From positions 1 through 28,817 of the forward strand of contig DXKH01000097.1 in the NCBI GenBank assembly GCA_019415335.1: a DNA stretch of 28,817 nt, given 5' to 3'. Of the stretch, positions 16,034-23,679 are shown one piece after another; the stretch's first letter is position 1, and every line of letters begins with the position of its first letter. Source of the DNA: Citrobacter sp. (GTDB lineage Bacteria > Pseudomonadota > Gammaproteobacteria > Enterobacterales > Enterobacteriaceae). Made by a program: the position numbers and the translations under genes. The notes under the pieces were generated by a model that was not told the origin of the DNA, made no database searches, and worked only from the letters and a program-made list of their open reading frames with translations.

Positions 16034-16876
16034 TCAGCATTTCTGCACAGTATTTAACAACTTCTCCAAATTCTGATACATCGCGCTATTAATATCGCTG
16101 TTCTGCCAACCTTCCACATTAAAGGTTAATTGCCAGCTGCCGTTGCACTGGTTACGCAGAACAATATCGCTTTCCAGTCGGTTACGAACATATTTATAAT
16201 AGGTTGTCATTGTCATATTATGCGCTGACAATAAATTATCGAGTTTGTCTTTTCCTGGTGCGAGGGTTTGTGATAGTAACGGTACGGAATTATTTTCTCC
16301 AGCAGAAGTTAAATGAAATATTTTTATTCTTGGACTGTTAATTGACTCTTTTACCAGTTGCGGGGCGTCAGGTGTACTTTTCAAGTGTGAATACCCCACG
16401 GTCGAGCCAATAAATATAACAGCCGCGGTCAACGCTAACCCCATCAGTCCTTTATGTTTTTTTCTAACTGGTACAGGCGGTGTTGTCGAAGATATCTCTT
16501 CTGACACAGTTTCCTGTACCTGGTCGGTAATAATCAGCGCTTCCGCAGGCGATAACTCCGGCAAAGACACATACTCTTTATTGCACAAGTAACCTTTCTT
16601 CGGAATTGTTTTAATAATGTTCTGTTGTTTGCCATCATCGTCGATAGCAACGCGCAACGCATGGATCGCCGTCGGCAGGCTGTTACCGCCGACTATGCGG
16701 TTCTTCCATACTTCGGCACATAAATAAGATCGCGATAAAACCACATCGGCATTTTTTGCTAATGTTTCCAGCAAAATAAAATGGTATTCGCCGAGACGAC
16801 GTGTTTCACCCGTTTCGCAATGTATTAAGGCATTAAGCGACGGGTCCATCCGCCAGTTGTTGATAATAATACTCAT
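16034..16876 (-). CDS. lafZ: Membrane-anchored winged-helix regulator LafZ
   Basis: A 280-residue ToxR/CadC-like protein. The N-terminal 100 residues are an OmpR-type winged helix (ALIHCETGETRRLGEYHFIL, then LCAEVWKNRIVGGNSLPTAI, ending KTIPKKGYLC). After a basic linker (VRKKHKG) comes one transmembrane helix (LMGLALTAAVIFIGSTVGYS), then a periplasmic domain of about 95 residues with two cysteines (RNQCNGSW and C-terminal QKC) that could form a disulphide. This suits direct signal transduction from the periplasm to a promoter, probably lafA. The start at 16876 is favoured because AAGGT lies about ten bases upstream; an ATG at 16927 adds 17 residues. Lower GC than the rod operon. Confidence 0.85.
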   Translation of the reverse strand: MSIIINNWRMDPSLNALIHCETGETRRLGEYHFILLETLAKNADVVLSRSYLCAEVWKNRIVGGNSLPTAIHALRVAIDDDGKQQNIIKTIPKKGYLCNKEYVSLPELSPAEALIITDQVQETVSEEISSTTPPVPVRKKHKGLMGLALTAAVIFIGSTVGYSHLKSTPDAPQLVKESINSPRIKIFHLTSAGENNSVPLLSQTLAPGKDKLDNLLSAHNMTMTTYYKYVRNRLESDIVLRNQCNGSWQLTFNVEGWQNSDINSAMYQNLEKLLNTVQKC

Positions 16877-17289
16877 AGTTGAGTTTACCTTAGCAAGGGA
16901 TAAATGTTTCCTGATAGTGCTTTGCATAAAGCACAGTCTTATACGTCCCTGAGAAGATGATTTTTCTGCGTGATAATTAATATTTTATGGTAATAGGATT
17001 ATTCTTAATCACTATATGGCGTGGAAATGTAACGAAATGACAGGACAGGTACAATAGCCAAATGTGTACTATTTGCAACGCAATGTAAATTTTGGCATCA
17101 GTACATTGAGAACAAAACGCGATAATTGATGACAATCTTAACTATATCAAGCATTTGATAAAGACATATTTTGATACCTGGCCATGTGGCAGATATTGCT
17201 AATAATCTTTTTATCTGAATTTAAACTCTGCTTTTTTTAGCTAAAAGTGGCATCGGATAATACGTGGCGAAAAAATTTTAACGGCGATT
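16877..17289. other. AT-rich lafZ-lafA intergenic region
   Basis: About 410 bases without a recognisable gene, markedly AT-rich compared with flanking genes. It separates the divergent lafZ and lafA genes and is the natural place for lafZ transcription signals and for LafZ or H-NS binding. No sigma-54 GG-N10-GC match was found; TGGCAGATATTGC near 17186 has the two elements only eight bases apart. Confidence 0.7.
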
Positions 17290-17316
17290 TTAAGTTTGCT
17301 CCTGAGGTGTCGTTTT
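17290..17316 (+). promoter_or_regulatory. Candidate LafS (sigma-28) promoter of lafA
   Basis: TTAAGTTT, 11 bases, GTCGTTTT. The -35 is close to TAAAGTTT; the -10 shares the G-CG-TTT pattern with the sites before lfgM and lfgK. Predicted initiation would give a leader of about 35-40 bases before the lafA ATG. Confidence 0.5.
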
Positions 17317-17361
17317 TACAGGGTATCGAAACGAAAACGATTAATCCCAAGGAGCAGTATC

Positions 17362-18276
17362 ATGTTATCTATTAACACCAATAACGCCTCAATGGCCGCC
17401 GTTAATGCAATCAGCAAAAGCAGCTCTTCTCTGTCTACATCTATGGAACGCCTGGCAACGGGTAACCGGATTAACTCTTCTGCCGATGACGCAGCGGGCA
17501 AACAAATTGCTAACCGTCTGACAGCACAGTCCAGCGGTATGGGTGTGGCGCTGAGCAACATCAATGATGCCACCGCGATGCTGCAAACCGCTGACAGCAT
17601 GTTCGACGAAATGTCTGATGTGCTGGGTCGTATGAAAGACCTGTCAACTCAGGCAGCGAACGGCACCTACAGCGACGACGATCTGCAGGCGATGCAGGAC
17701 GAATACGATGAACTGGGTCAGCAGATGTCTGACATGCTGCAAAACACCACTTACGGCGGCACCAACCTGTTCGGTGTTTCCGGTACCAGCAACACCGGTA
17801 CTGACGGTCTGTTCCAGAGCGCAGTAACTTTCCAGGTGGGCGCGGAATCTTCCGACACCATGACCGTGAATATTTCAAGCCAGCTGAATACCCTGGTGAC
17901 GGATCTTTCTGCTATCAGCAACTCCTTCAGTGCGGATCAGGCTGACACCACTGGCACCGCAGGCGTTTCTGGCGGTACAGAGCTGACTGCGTCTGGCTCG
18001 GCTAACCAGATGATCACCAGCATTTCTACCGCGATGGATGATGTTTCGCAGATCCAGTCCAAACTGGGTGCGTCTATCAACCGTCTGAACGACACGGCTA
18101 ATAACCTGACCAGCATGCAGGACAACACCGAAGTTGCTATCGGTAACATCATGGATACCGACTACGCGACGGAAGCGTCCAATATGACCAAACAGCAAGT
18201 GCTGATGCAGACTGGCATCACCATGCTGAAACAGTCCAACAGCATGTCCAGCATGGTTTCCAGCCTGCTGCAGTAA
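17362..18276 (+). CDS. lafA: Lateral flagellin LafA
   Basis: A 304-residue flagellin. N-terminal D0/D1: SINTNNASMAAVNAISKSSS and MERLATGNRINSSADDAAGK. C-terminal D1/D0: QSKLGASINRLNDTANNLTS, ending MLKQSNSMSSMVSSLLQ. Much smaller than K-12 FliC (498 aa): the variable domain is only about 90 residues, rich in Ser/Thr/Gly and lacking lysine. All six lysines lie in the conserved ends. AAGGAG sits eight bases before the ATG, a strong site fitting high expression; codon use looks more biased than in neighbours. An ORF reaching upstream to 17296 is excluded by this context. Confidence 0.96.
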   Translation: MLSINTNNASMAAVNAISKSSSSLSTSMERLATGNRINSSADDAAGKQIANRLTAQSSGMGVALSNINDATAMLQTADSMFDEMSDVLGRMKDLSTQAANGTYSDDDLQAMQDEYDELGQQMSDMLQNTTYGGTNLFGVSGTSNTGTDGLFQSAVTFQVGAESSDTMTVNISSQLNTLVTDLSAISNSFSADQADTTGTAGVSGGTELTASGSANQMITSISTAMDDVSQIQSKLGASINRLNDTANNLTSMQDNTEVAIGNIMDTDYATEASNMTKQQVLMQTGITMLKQSNSMSSMVSSLLQ

Positions 18277-18285
18277 TGGCGGACT

Positions 18286-18319
<34 letters not shown>

Positions 18320-18322
18320 GAA

Positions 18323-18369
18323 CAACACCGCCTGCAGGCGGTGTTGTGCTTTCTGCGGCAGGCTTTTTT
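18323..18369 (+). terminator. lafA terminator region
   Basis: Perfect 10-bp inverted repeat CAACACCGCC-TGCA-GGCGGTGTTG at 18323-18346, followed by TGCTTTCTG. A competing stem GCCTGC (18330-18335) with GCAGGC (18358-18363) is followed directly by six T. Either can act as a Rho-independent terminator between lafA and lafB. Confidence 0.8.
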
Positions 18370-18433
18370 CCGCCAGACCGGAAACGTCATTTCCGCCTGT
18401 TTTTCAATCTATTGATTCTTCACATAAAAAATA

Positions 18434-18450
18434 TTGGCACGCCTTTTGCC
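18434..18450 (+). promoter_or_regulatory. Sigma-54 promoter of the lafB-lafU operon
   Basis: TTGGCACGCCTTTTGCC: TGGCACG and TTGC with exactly ten bases between GG (18436-18437) and GC (18448-18449). Predicted initiation is near 18461, 21 bases before the lafB ATG. It would place the sigma-28 gene lafS under sigma-54 control. Confidence 0.92.
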
Positions 18451-18481
18451 AATAACCTGACATCGTTATTCGGAGTCATCA

Positions 18482-19798
18482 ATGATCAACCCAAGAACCA
18501 TTGCGCAAGAAATTGCGTATGCCGACGTTGCCACTCAGGCGGCAAACTTGCAGGAAAAGCAAACGGAGCTGGATGCTGAAAGCAGCGGCCTGGACTCGCT
18601 CAGCTCAGCGTTGAGCGATTTTCAGAGCGCCGTTGACGCGCTGAACAGCGATACTGACGGCCCGGTGACGTTTGCCGCCACCAGCAATAATGACTCGGCG
18701 ACCGTTTCCGCCAATTCCCAGGCGCAGGCGGGAAGCTACTCATTTTTCGTTGAGCAACTGGCGCAGGGGCAGCAGACCACATTCAGTATGGGCGACGACG
18801 CCTTTTCCGCCACCGGCACTTTTGAACTGACGATGGGCGACAGCACCATGGATATTGATCTGTCGGCGGCAGATCAGAACGGTGACGGCGACGGTTTTAT
18901 CGACGCCAGTGAACTGGTGAATGCGATTAACGACTCTGATGACAATCCGGGCGTGTCGGCGGCACTGGTAAAAACCGACGGCACCACCACGATTATGCTC
19001 ACCTCCGATAGCACCGGGGCGCAGAGCGCGTTTTCGGTGAGCGTAACGGGACATGACACCAGCAACGATAGCGCCAGCGCACCCGTTGCCACGGATGTTT
19101 CCTCCGCTCAGGACGCGATTATTCATCTCGGTAGCGCCACGGGGCCTGAGATCACCAATAGCAGCAACACCTTTGATGATGTGATCCCCGGCGTCACCAT
19201 GACTTTCACCGAAGTCAGCGATTCTGACAGCGATCTCACTACCTTTAACATCAGCGAAGATTCCAGCGCCAGTCAGGAGAAAGTGCAGACCTTTGTCGAT
19301 GCCTATAACACCCTGATCGATACGGTTGATTCGCTAACCACCCACGGTGATGACAGTACCAGCGCCGGGGTATTTGCGGGTGACGCCGGACTCAGCTCAC
19401 TGGCGAACCAGCTCGATGATATCGCCCATGCCAGCTACAACGGGGTGTCGATTGTTGACTATGGCATCACGCTTGATTCTCACGGCCACTTACAGATTGA
19501 CTCCGACCAGTTCAACGACGAAATGGCGAAAAATCCTGACGGTCTGACCTCTATTTTCGTTGGCGACAACAGCATGGTGGCACAGATGGACGACCTGATT
19601 AACACCTACACGGACTCCAGCAACGGCATCATCACCCTGCGCCAGCAGAACATTGACGATCAGATGAGCAAAATTCAGGACGAAGGCGATCAGCTTACTG
19701 ATACCTATAACGCCAACTACGACCGTTATCTGGAGGAGTACACCAACACGCTGGTCGAGGTGTACACCATGAAAGCCAGCATGGCGGCATTCGCGTAA
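18482..19798 (+). CDS. lafB: Filament cap protein LafB (FliD)
   Basis: A 438-residue FliD-type cap protein (K-12 FliD 468 aa). N-terminus TIAQEIAYADVATQAANLQE resembles the FliD helical D0 region; the C-terminal INTYTDSSNGIITLRQQNID, then a coiled coil DDQMSKIQDEGDQLTDTYNA, matches the FliD C domain. It promotes polymerisation of LafA at the tip. Residues 133-144 (NGDGDGFIDASE) form a textbook EF-hand loop: N1, D3, D5, G6, I8, D9, E12. Cysteine-free. GGAG is seven bases before the ATG. Confidence 0.93.
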   Translation: MINPRTIAQEIAYADVATQAANLQEKQTELDAESSGLDSLSSALSDFQSAVDALNSDTDGPVTFAATSNNDSATVSANSQAQAGSYSFFVEQLAQGQQTTFSMGDDAFSATGTFELTMGDSTMDIDLSAADQNGDGDGFIDASELVNAINDSDDNPGVSAALVKTDGTTTIMLTSDSTGAQSAFSVSVTGHDTSNDSASAPVATDVSSAQDAIIHLGSATGPEITNSSNTFDDVIPGVTMTFTEVSDSDSDLTTFNISEDSSASQEKVQTFVDAYNTLIDTVDSLTTHGDDSTSAGVFAGDAGLSSLANQLDDIAHASYNGVSIVDYGITLDSHGHLQIDSDQFNDEMAKNPDGLTSIFVGDNSMVAQMDDLINTYTDSSNGIITLRQQNIDDQMSKIQDEGDQLTDTYNANYDRYLEEYTNTLVEVYTMKASMAAFA

Positions 19799-19820
19799 CT
19801 CAGAAGGAATATCCCTAAAG

Positions 19821-20213
19821 ATGTACCAAGTACAGGACGGCTATTCGCAATATAAAGAGATCGATCTCGCGGCGCGTACTGCGGCGGCATCGCCTCTGGA
19901 ACTGGTGCTGGTGCTGTTTTCTGGTCTGATGGACGAGCTGGAACGCGCCAAAAGCCATATTGAAGGGCGGCGTTTCGAGAAGAAAGCCCAGAGCATCAAT
20001 AAATGCATCGACATTCTCAATGCGCTCACCAGTTCGCTGGAGTTTGAAACTGGCGGCGAGCTGGTGGTCAACCTTTCGCGCCTCTATGACCACTGCGTTT
20101 ACCGATTGTATGAGGTCAGCGGCGAACTGTCGGCAGAGAAAATCGATGAAGTGATGCTGATCTTAAGCAACCTGCGTGAAGGCTGGGAAGGGCTTTCGGG
20201 CAAGCTGGGTTAA
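19821..20213 (+). CDS. lafC: Flagellin export chaperone LafC (FliS)
   Basis: A 130-residue helical protein (K-12 FliS 136 aa). ASPLELVLVLFSGLMDELER is the FliS hallmark (usually PhxLIxMLYDG), followed by KAQSINKCIDILNALTSSLE and a C-terminal helix ending REGWEGLSGKLG. It binds the LafA C-terminus in the cytoplasm and prevents premature polymerisation. AAGGA lies about 14 bases upstream of the ATG. Four bases separate it from lafD. Confidence 0.93.
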   Translation: MYQVQDGYSQYKEIDLAARTAAASPLELVLVLFSGLMDELERAKSHIEGRRFEKKAQSINKCIDILNALTSSLEFETGGELVVNLSRLYDHCVYRLYEVSGELSAEKIDEVMLILSNLREGWEGLSGKLG

Positions 20214-20217
20214 GACG

Positions 20218-20529
20218 ATGGAAAAACAACGCAGGCAACTTTTCGCGCTGGTTGAAGCGATGAACGAAGCCCTCGACAAGCAACGCTGGCGACGCCTTCC
20301 GGCACTGCATCAGCAGTTGATGCGCCAGTTTCACGATTACGTGGCGGCGGAAACCGACGCGGCGCAGTTGTGTGCGGTGAAGGCGCAGCTGTACGGCGCG
20401 TTTAATGCCCTGATTAAACGGCGCGAGCAGCGTGCAGAAGTGTTGAAGGCGCGTATGGAACAGCATCAGCGGCATCAGGAAGGCGTACTGGCCTACTCAA
20501 TTGTTAATTTACTTTCGGAGAAGTCATGA
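20218..20529 (+). CDS. lafD: FliT-like chaperone LafD
   Basis: A 103-residue charged helical protein at the position of fliT (121 aa in K-12). It contains alternating basic helices (EKQRRQLFALVEAMNEALDK; later LIKRREQRAEVLKARMEQHQ). Sequence similarity to FliT is not strong by eye, so the call rests on order fliD-fliS-fliT and size. The likely client is LafB. The start at 20218 follows the lafC stop; its TGA overlaps the lafE ATG (ATGA). Confidence 0.78.
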   Translation: MEKQRRQLFALVEAMNEALDKQRWRRLPALHQQLMRQFHDYVAAETDAAQLCAVKAQLYGAFNALIKRREQRAEVLKARMEQHQRHQEGVLAYSIVNLLSEKS

Positions 20530-21587
20530 ATCCGGCATTGCTTGCCACGCTCGGAACACTTGCGGAAACGGCGTCGCTGAAAGCGGATATTTTACCGCCG
20601 GTGAGTAGTGAAAACGCGCCCGCGTTTACCCTGCCGAAAATGGCGGTCGCGGCGGTGGCGGAGCGCGTTCATAGCGCAAAAACCAGTCAGCAACAGGCGA
20701 CGCGCCCGCAGGAGAACGATCCGGTGGCGATGCAGGCGCTAATGGCGCTGTTACTTCCGCAACCTGCCGCGCCGCATCAGGTCACGCCGCAGCCGCGAAA
20801 CGTCGCAACATCGCCGGTTATCCAGCAATTGACGAAAGCGGTGGTGCAAAACGCGCCGCAACGCCCGACGCAGCAGCAGGAACTCACGCCGTTGCCGCCG
20901 CAGTTGCAGGAGCTGATCAGTCAGTTGCCGCAGGCGAAACCCGAACAGCAGGCCAGACTGGCGACTTACGCCAGTGAAGATTTACATGCCATTGCACCGA
21001 CGCAGCCGCGCGTCTCAACACAGCCAGCTCGCCCGAAACCTGAACTAACCCGTGTGAACGCGCGCCCGCAGGTCGAGCGTAAAACGGAAAAAGTGCCGGA
21101 CAGCGAACCGGTTATTGCGCGTGCGGTGTTGCAGGTTAAGACGCCGGATCTGGTCAGCGAACATCAGGAGATTGTCGCCAAACCAGCCACGCTTTCGATG
21201 GACGAACTGGGCGAAAAACTGACGACGCTGTTGAAAGATCAGATCCACTTTCAGCTCAACAAACAACAGCAGATCTCCACCATCCGTCTCGATCCACCGT
21301 CGCTTGGCAAGCTCGAGATCGCCGTACAACTCGACAACGGCAAACTGATGGTGCACATCGGCGCGAACCAAAGTGAAGTTTGCCGCGCGTTACAGCAGTT
21401 TAGCGACGATCTCCGCCAGCATTTGACGGCGCAAAATTTTATGGAGGTGAACGTACAGGTCTCCTCCGAAGGGCAGTCGCAGCAGCAACAACAGTCGGGC
21501 CATCAGCAGGAAGAGGTGAGTGCCGCCTTACAGCTTGATGATGCGCCTTCATTTCAACAGAACGAATCCGTTTTGATCAAAGTGTAA
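20526..21587 (+). CDS. lafE: Hook-length control protein LafE (FliK)
   Basis: A 353-residue protein (K-12 FliK 375 aa). The first two thirds are a Pro/Gln/Ala-rich disordered ruler (e.g. QRPTQQQELTPLPPQLQELI). Residues about 225-320 form the substrate-switching domain: ISTIRLDPPSLGKLEIAVQL, then DNGKLMVHI and LRQHLTAQNFMEVNVQVSSE, the Flg_hook signature. It measures LfgE hook length and switches the export apparatus to filament substrates. Ends in a short Gln-rich tail. Translationally coupled to lafD. Confidence 0.93.
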   Translation: MNPALLATLGTLAETASLKADILPPVSSENAPAFTLPKMAVAAVAERVHSAKTSQQQATRPQENDPVAMQALMALLLPQPAAPHQVTPQPRNVATSPVIQQLTKAVVQNAPQRPTQQQELTPLPPQLQELISQLPQAKPEQQARLATYASEDLHAIAPTQPRVSTQPARPKPELTRVNARPQVERKTEKVPDSEPVIARAVLQVKTPDLVSEHQEIVAKPATLSMDELGEKLTTLLKDQIHFQLNKQQQISTIRLDPPSLGKLEIAVQLDNGKLMVHIGANQSEVCRALQQFSDDLRQHLTAQNFMEVNVQVSSEGQSQQQQQSGHQQEEVSAALQLDDAPSFQQNESVLIKV

Positions 21588-21594
21588 AGGCAAT

Positions 21595-22062
21595 ATGAAG
21601 AAAATCGTGGTGGCGGGCGTGGTCAGCGCCGTTCTGGCATTGGTGGTGGGTGCCGGAGCAGGATGGGGAGTCTGGCATCATTATGCCGGAAAGGGAAAAC
21701 CGACTGCCGTCACGCGGACGGAAGCGGTAGAAACCCTGGATGAAAGCAAAAGCGTGTTTGTGACGCTACCGGAAACCATTGTCACCTTACATGACCGCAA
21801 CGGCGCGGATCATTATTTGTCGGCGGAATTAGTGATGGTGGTCGCCAGTGACAAAGAAGCGGAAAAAATAAAGCATCAGGAACCGCTGTATCAAAGTATT
21901 GCGGTTGAATGCCTGACGGAAATGAAATTTGAAGATTTGCGCGGCATGAAAATATCTGCCATCCGCAAACTGATTTCGGATGCGTTAAAGAAAGATCTTC
22001 AGCGTCGCAAAATGAGCGCACCGTATAAGGATTTGCTGGTGAAAAAAGTGGTCTTCCAGTAA
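21595..22062 (+). CDS. lafF: FliL-like stator-associated protein LafF
   Basis: A 155-residue inner-membrane protein (K-12 FliL 154 aa). One N-terminal transmembrane helix (VVAGVVSAVLALVVGAGAGW) is followed by a periplasmic domain with FVTLPETIVTLHDRNGADHY and, near the C-terminus, LRGMKISAIRKLISDALKKD. FliL proteins ring the stator and increase torque or link it to surface sensing. AAGG is five bases before the ATG. Lies between lafE and the sigma factor gene lafS. Confidence 0.92.
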   Translation: MKKIVVAGVVSAVLALVVGAGAGWGVWHHYAGKGKPTAVTRTEAVETLDESKSVFVTLPETIVTLHDRNGADHYLSAELVMVVASDKEAEKIKHQEPLYQSIAVECLTEMKFEDLRGMKISAIRKLISDALKKDLQRRKMSAPYKDLLVKKVVFQ

Positions 22063-22081
22063 TCACCAGGCGGATATAAAC

Positions 22082-22801
22082 ATGCTACAGGACGTATTAT
22101 TCGAGTCAGAAGAATTTGCTGCCGCGCCGGTATTAACCCCGCAGCAGGAGAGCCACTACTTGCAGGCCTATTTACCACTGGTGCGTAAAGTGGTGCGGCA
22201 ACTTGCCCCGCAGTGTAATTGCATTATTGATCGTCAGGATATGGAACAAACGGCGTTAATGGGGCTGCTTAATGCCATTCGCCGCTACGGGCTGCCGGAC
22301 GAAGGTTTTGCGGGCTATGCCGTGCACCGTATTCGCGGTGCGATCCTGGATGAGCTGCGCGCTCTCGACTGGCGACCGCGCCAGCTGCGACAGAAATATC
22401 ATCAGATGAAAGACCTGATTCGCGAAACGCGTAAAAAACTGGGGCACGAGCCTGAGTGGTCAGAACTGGCCGTGGAAGGGATCTCGCATGAAGATTATCT
22501 CGAATATCAGCAACTGGAAGGGGCGGAAACGCTCGCCAGCCTGGACGAACTGCTGAACGGCGAAGGGCCAGGCATTCCGCTTGCTGGCCGGGAACTGGAA
22601 GATCAGTTTGTCACCCAGCAAATGTTGCAACACGCGCTTTCACAATTAAGCGAAAAAGAGCAACTGATCCTCTCCATGTATTACCAGCATGAGATGAATC
22701 TCAAAGAGATTGCGCTGGTATTAGGGCTAACCGAGGCCCGAATTTGTCAACTGAATAAACAGATCGCGCAGAAAATTCGTGATTTTGTCTATCCGAATTA
22801 A
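22082..22801 (+). CDS. lafS: Lateral flagellar sigma factor LafS (sigma-28/FliA type)
   Basis: A 239-residue sigma factor, exactly the K-12 FliA length. Region 2: YLPLVRKVVRQLAPQCNCII then DRQDMEQTALMGLLNAIRRY and FAGYAVHRIRGAILDELRAL DWRPR. Region 3: RETRKKLGHEPEWSELA. Region 4: ALSQLSEKEQLILSMYYQHE with the helix-turn-helix NLKEIALVLGLTEARICQLN. It directs RNA polymerase to late genes (flagellin, probably lfgK and lfgM) and is inhibited by LfgM. Encoded in a sigma-54-headed operon. GGCGGA upstream of the ATG is an acceptable ribosome site. Confidence 0.95.
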   Translation: MLQDVLFESEEFAAAPVLTPQQESHYLQAYLPLVRKVVRQLAPQCNCIIDRQDMEQTALMGLLNAIRRYGLPDEGFAGYAVHRIRGAILDELRALDWRPRQLRQKYHQMKDLIRETRKKLGHEPEWSELAVEGISHEDYLEYQQLEGAETLASLDELLNGEGPGIPLAGRELEDQFVTQQMLQHALSQLSEKEQLILSMYYQHEMNLKEIALVLGLTEARICQLNKQIAQKIRDFVYPN

Positions 22802-22813
22802 AGTGAAGAAATC

Positions 22814-23677
22814 ATGCAAAAAATATTAGGTTTACTGGTGGTGCTCGGCTGCGTATTTGGCGGTTATTTTGAAGCGGGCGGGCAATTAGTGGCTATCTGG
22901 CAACCGGCGGAAATGATCATTATTTTGGGTGCGGGTTTCGGGGCGATGATTATTGGGAACCCGAAACATGTGCTGAAAGAGATTGCCCATCAAATTAAAG
23001 GCGTGATCAGTAAAAAACAGCTCGGGCCGGAGTTTCAGCGCCAGCTATTAATGTGCCTGTATGAGTTGCTTGAAATGGTACAAAACGGCGGTCTGCGGAT
23101 GTTGGATCAGCATATTGAGCAGCCGGAAGAGAGTACCGTTTTCCAGAAATACCCGCTGGTGTTAACCCAGAAGCGGCTGGTGACTTTTATTGCCGATAAC
23201 TTTCGCCTGATGGCGATGGGTAAAATCGACGCCCATGAACTGGAAGGCATTCTCGATCAGGAGCTGGACACCGCTGAAGAGTCGCTGTTAACGCCGTCAC
23301 GCTCGCTGCAACGGACCGCCGAAGCGATGCCGGGATTTGGTATTTGCGCGGCGGTGCTGGGCATCATCATCACCATGCAGTCAATTGACGGTTCTATCGC
23401 CCTGATTGGCCTGAAAGTGGCGGCAGCGCTGGTGGGGACATTTTTAGGCGTGTTTATTTGCTACTGCCTGATGGACCCGCTCGCCAACGCCATGGAACAG
23501 CAGGCGCGGGCGGAACATTCGCTGCTGGAGTGTGTGCGTACCGTGCTGGTGGCCCAGGCGGGCGGCAAACCGACGCTGTTGGCGGTGGACGCCGGGCGTA
23601 AGTTGCTGCATCTGGCGTCCAAACCGACGTTCGCCAACCTCGACGCGTGGGTGAATGCGATGCTGGAGCAAGAATAA
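22814..23677 (+). CDS. lafT: Stator protein LafT (MotA)
   Basis: A 287-residue inner-membrane protein with four hydrophobic segments (residues about 2-21, 32-51, 170-190, 200-220). MotA hallmarks: ILGAGFGAMIIGNPKHVLKE, the conserved proline segment AMPGFGICAAVLGIIITM, and a second proline in YCLMDPLANAMEQQ. A large cytoplasmic loop between TM2 and TM3 contacts the rotor. With LafU it forms the ion channel that powers the lateral motor. Two bases separate its stop from the lafU start. Confidence 0.95.
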   Translation: MQKILGLLVVLGCVFGGYFEAGGQLVAIWQPAEMIIILGAGFGAMIIGNPKHVLKEIAHQIKGVISKKQLGPEFQRQLLMCLYELLEMVQNGGLRMLDQHIEQPEESTVFQKYPLVLTQKRLVTFIADNFRLMAMGKIDAHELEGILDQELDTAEESLLTPSRSLQRTAEAMPGFGICAAVLGIIITMQSIDGSIALIGLKVAAALVGTFLGVFICYCLMDPLANAMEQQARAEHSLLECVRTVLVAQAGGKPTLLAVDAGRKLLHLASKPTFANLDAWVNAMLEQE

Positions 23678-23679
23678 GC

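Noticed and set aside
17180..17195. TGGCAGATATTGC upstream of lafA as a sigma-54 promoter
   Set aside because: Only eight bases separate GG and GC instead of ten, and flagellin genes usually use sigma-28.
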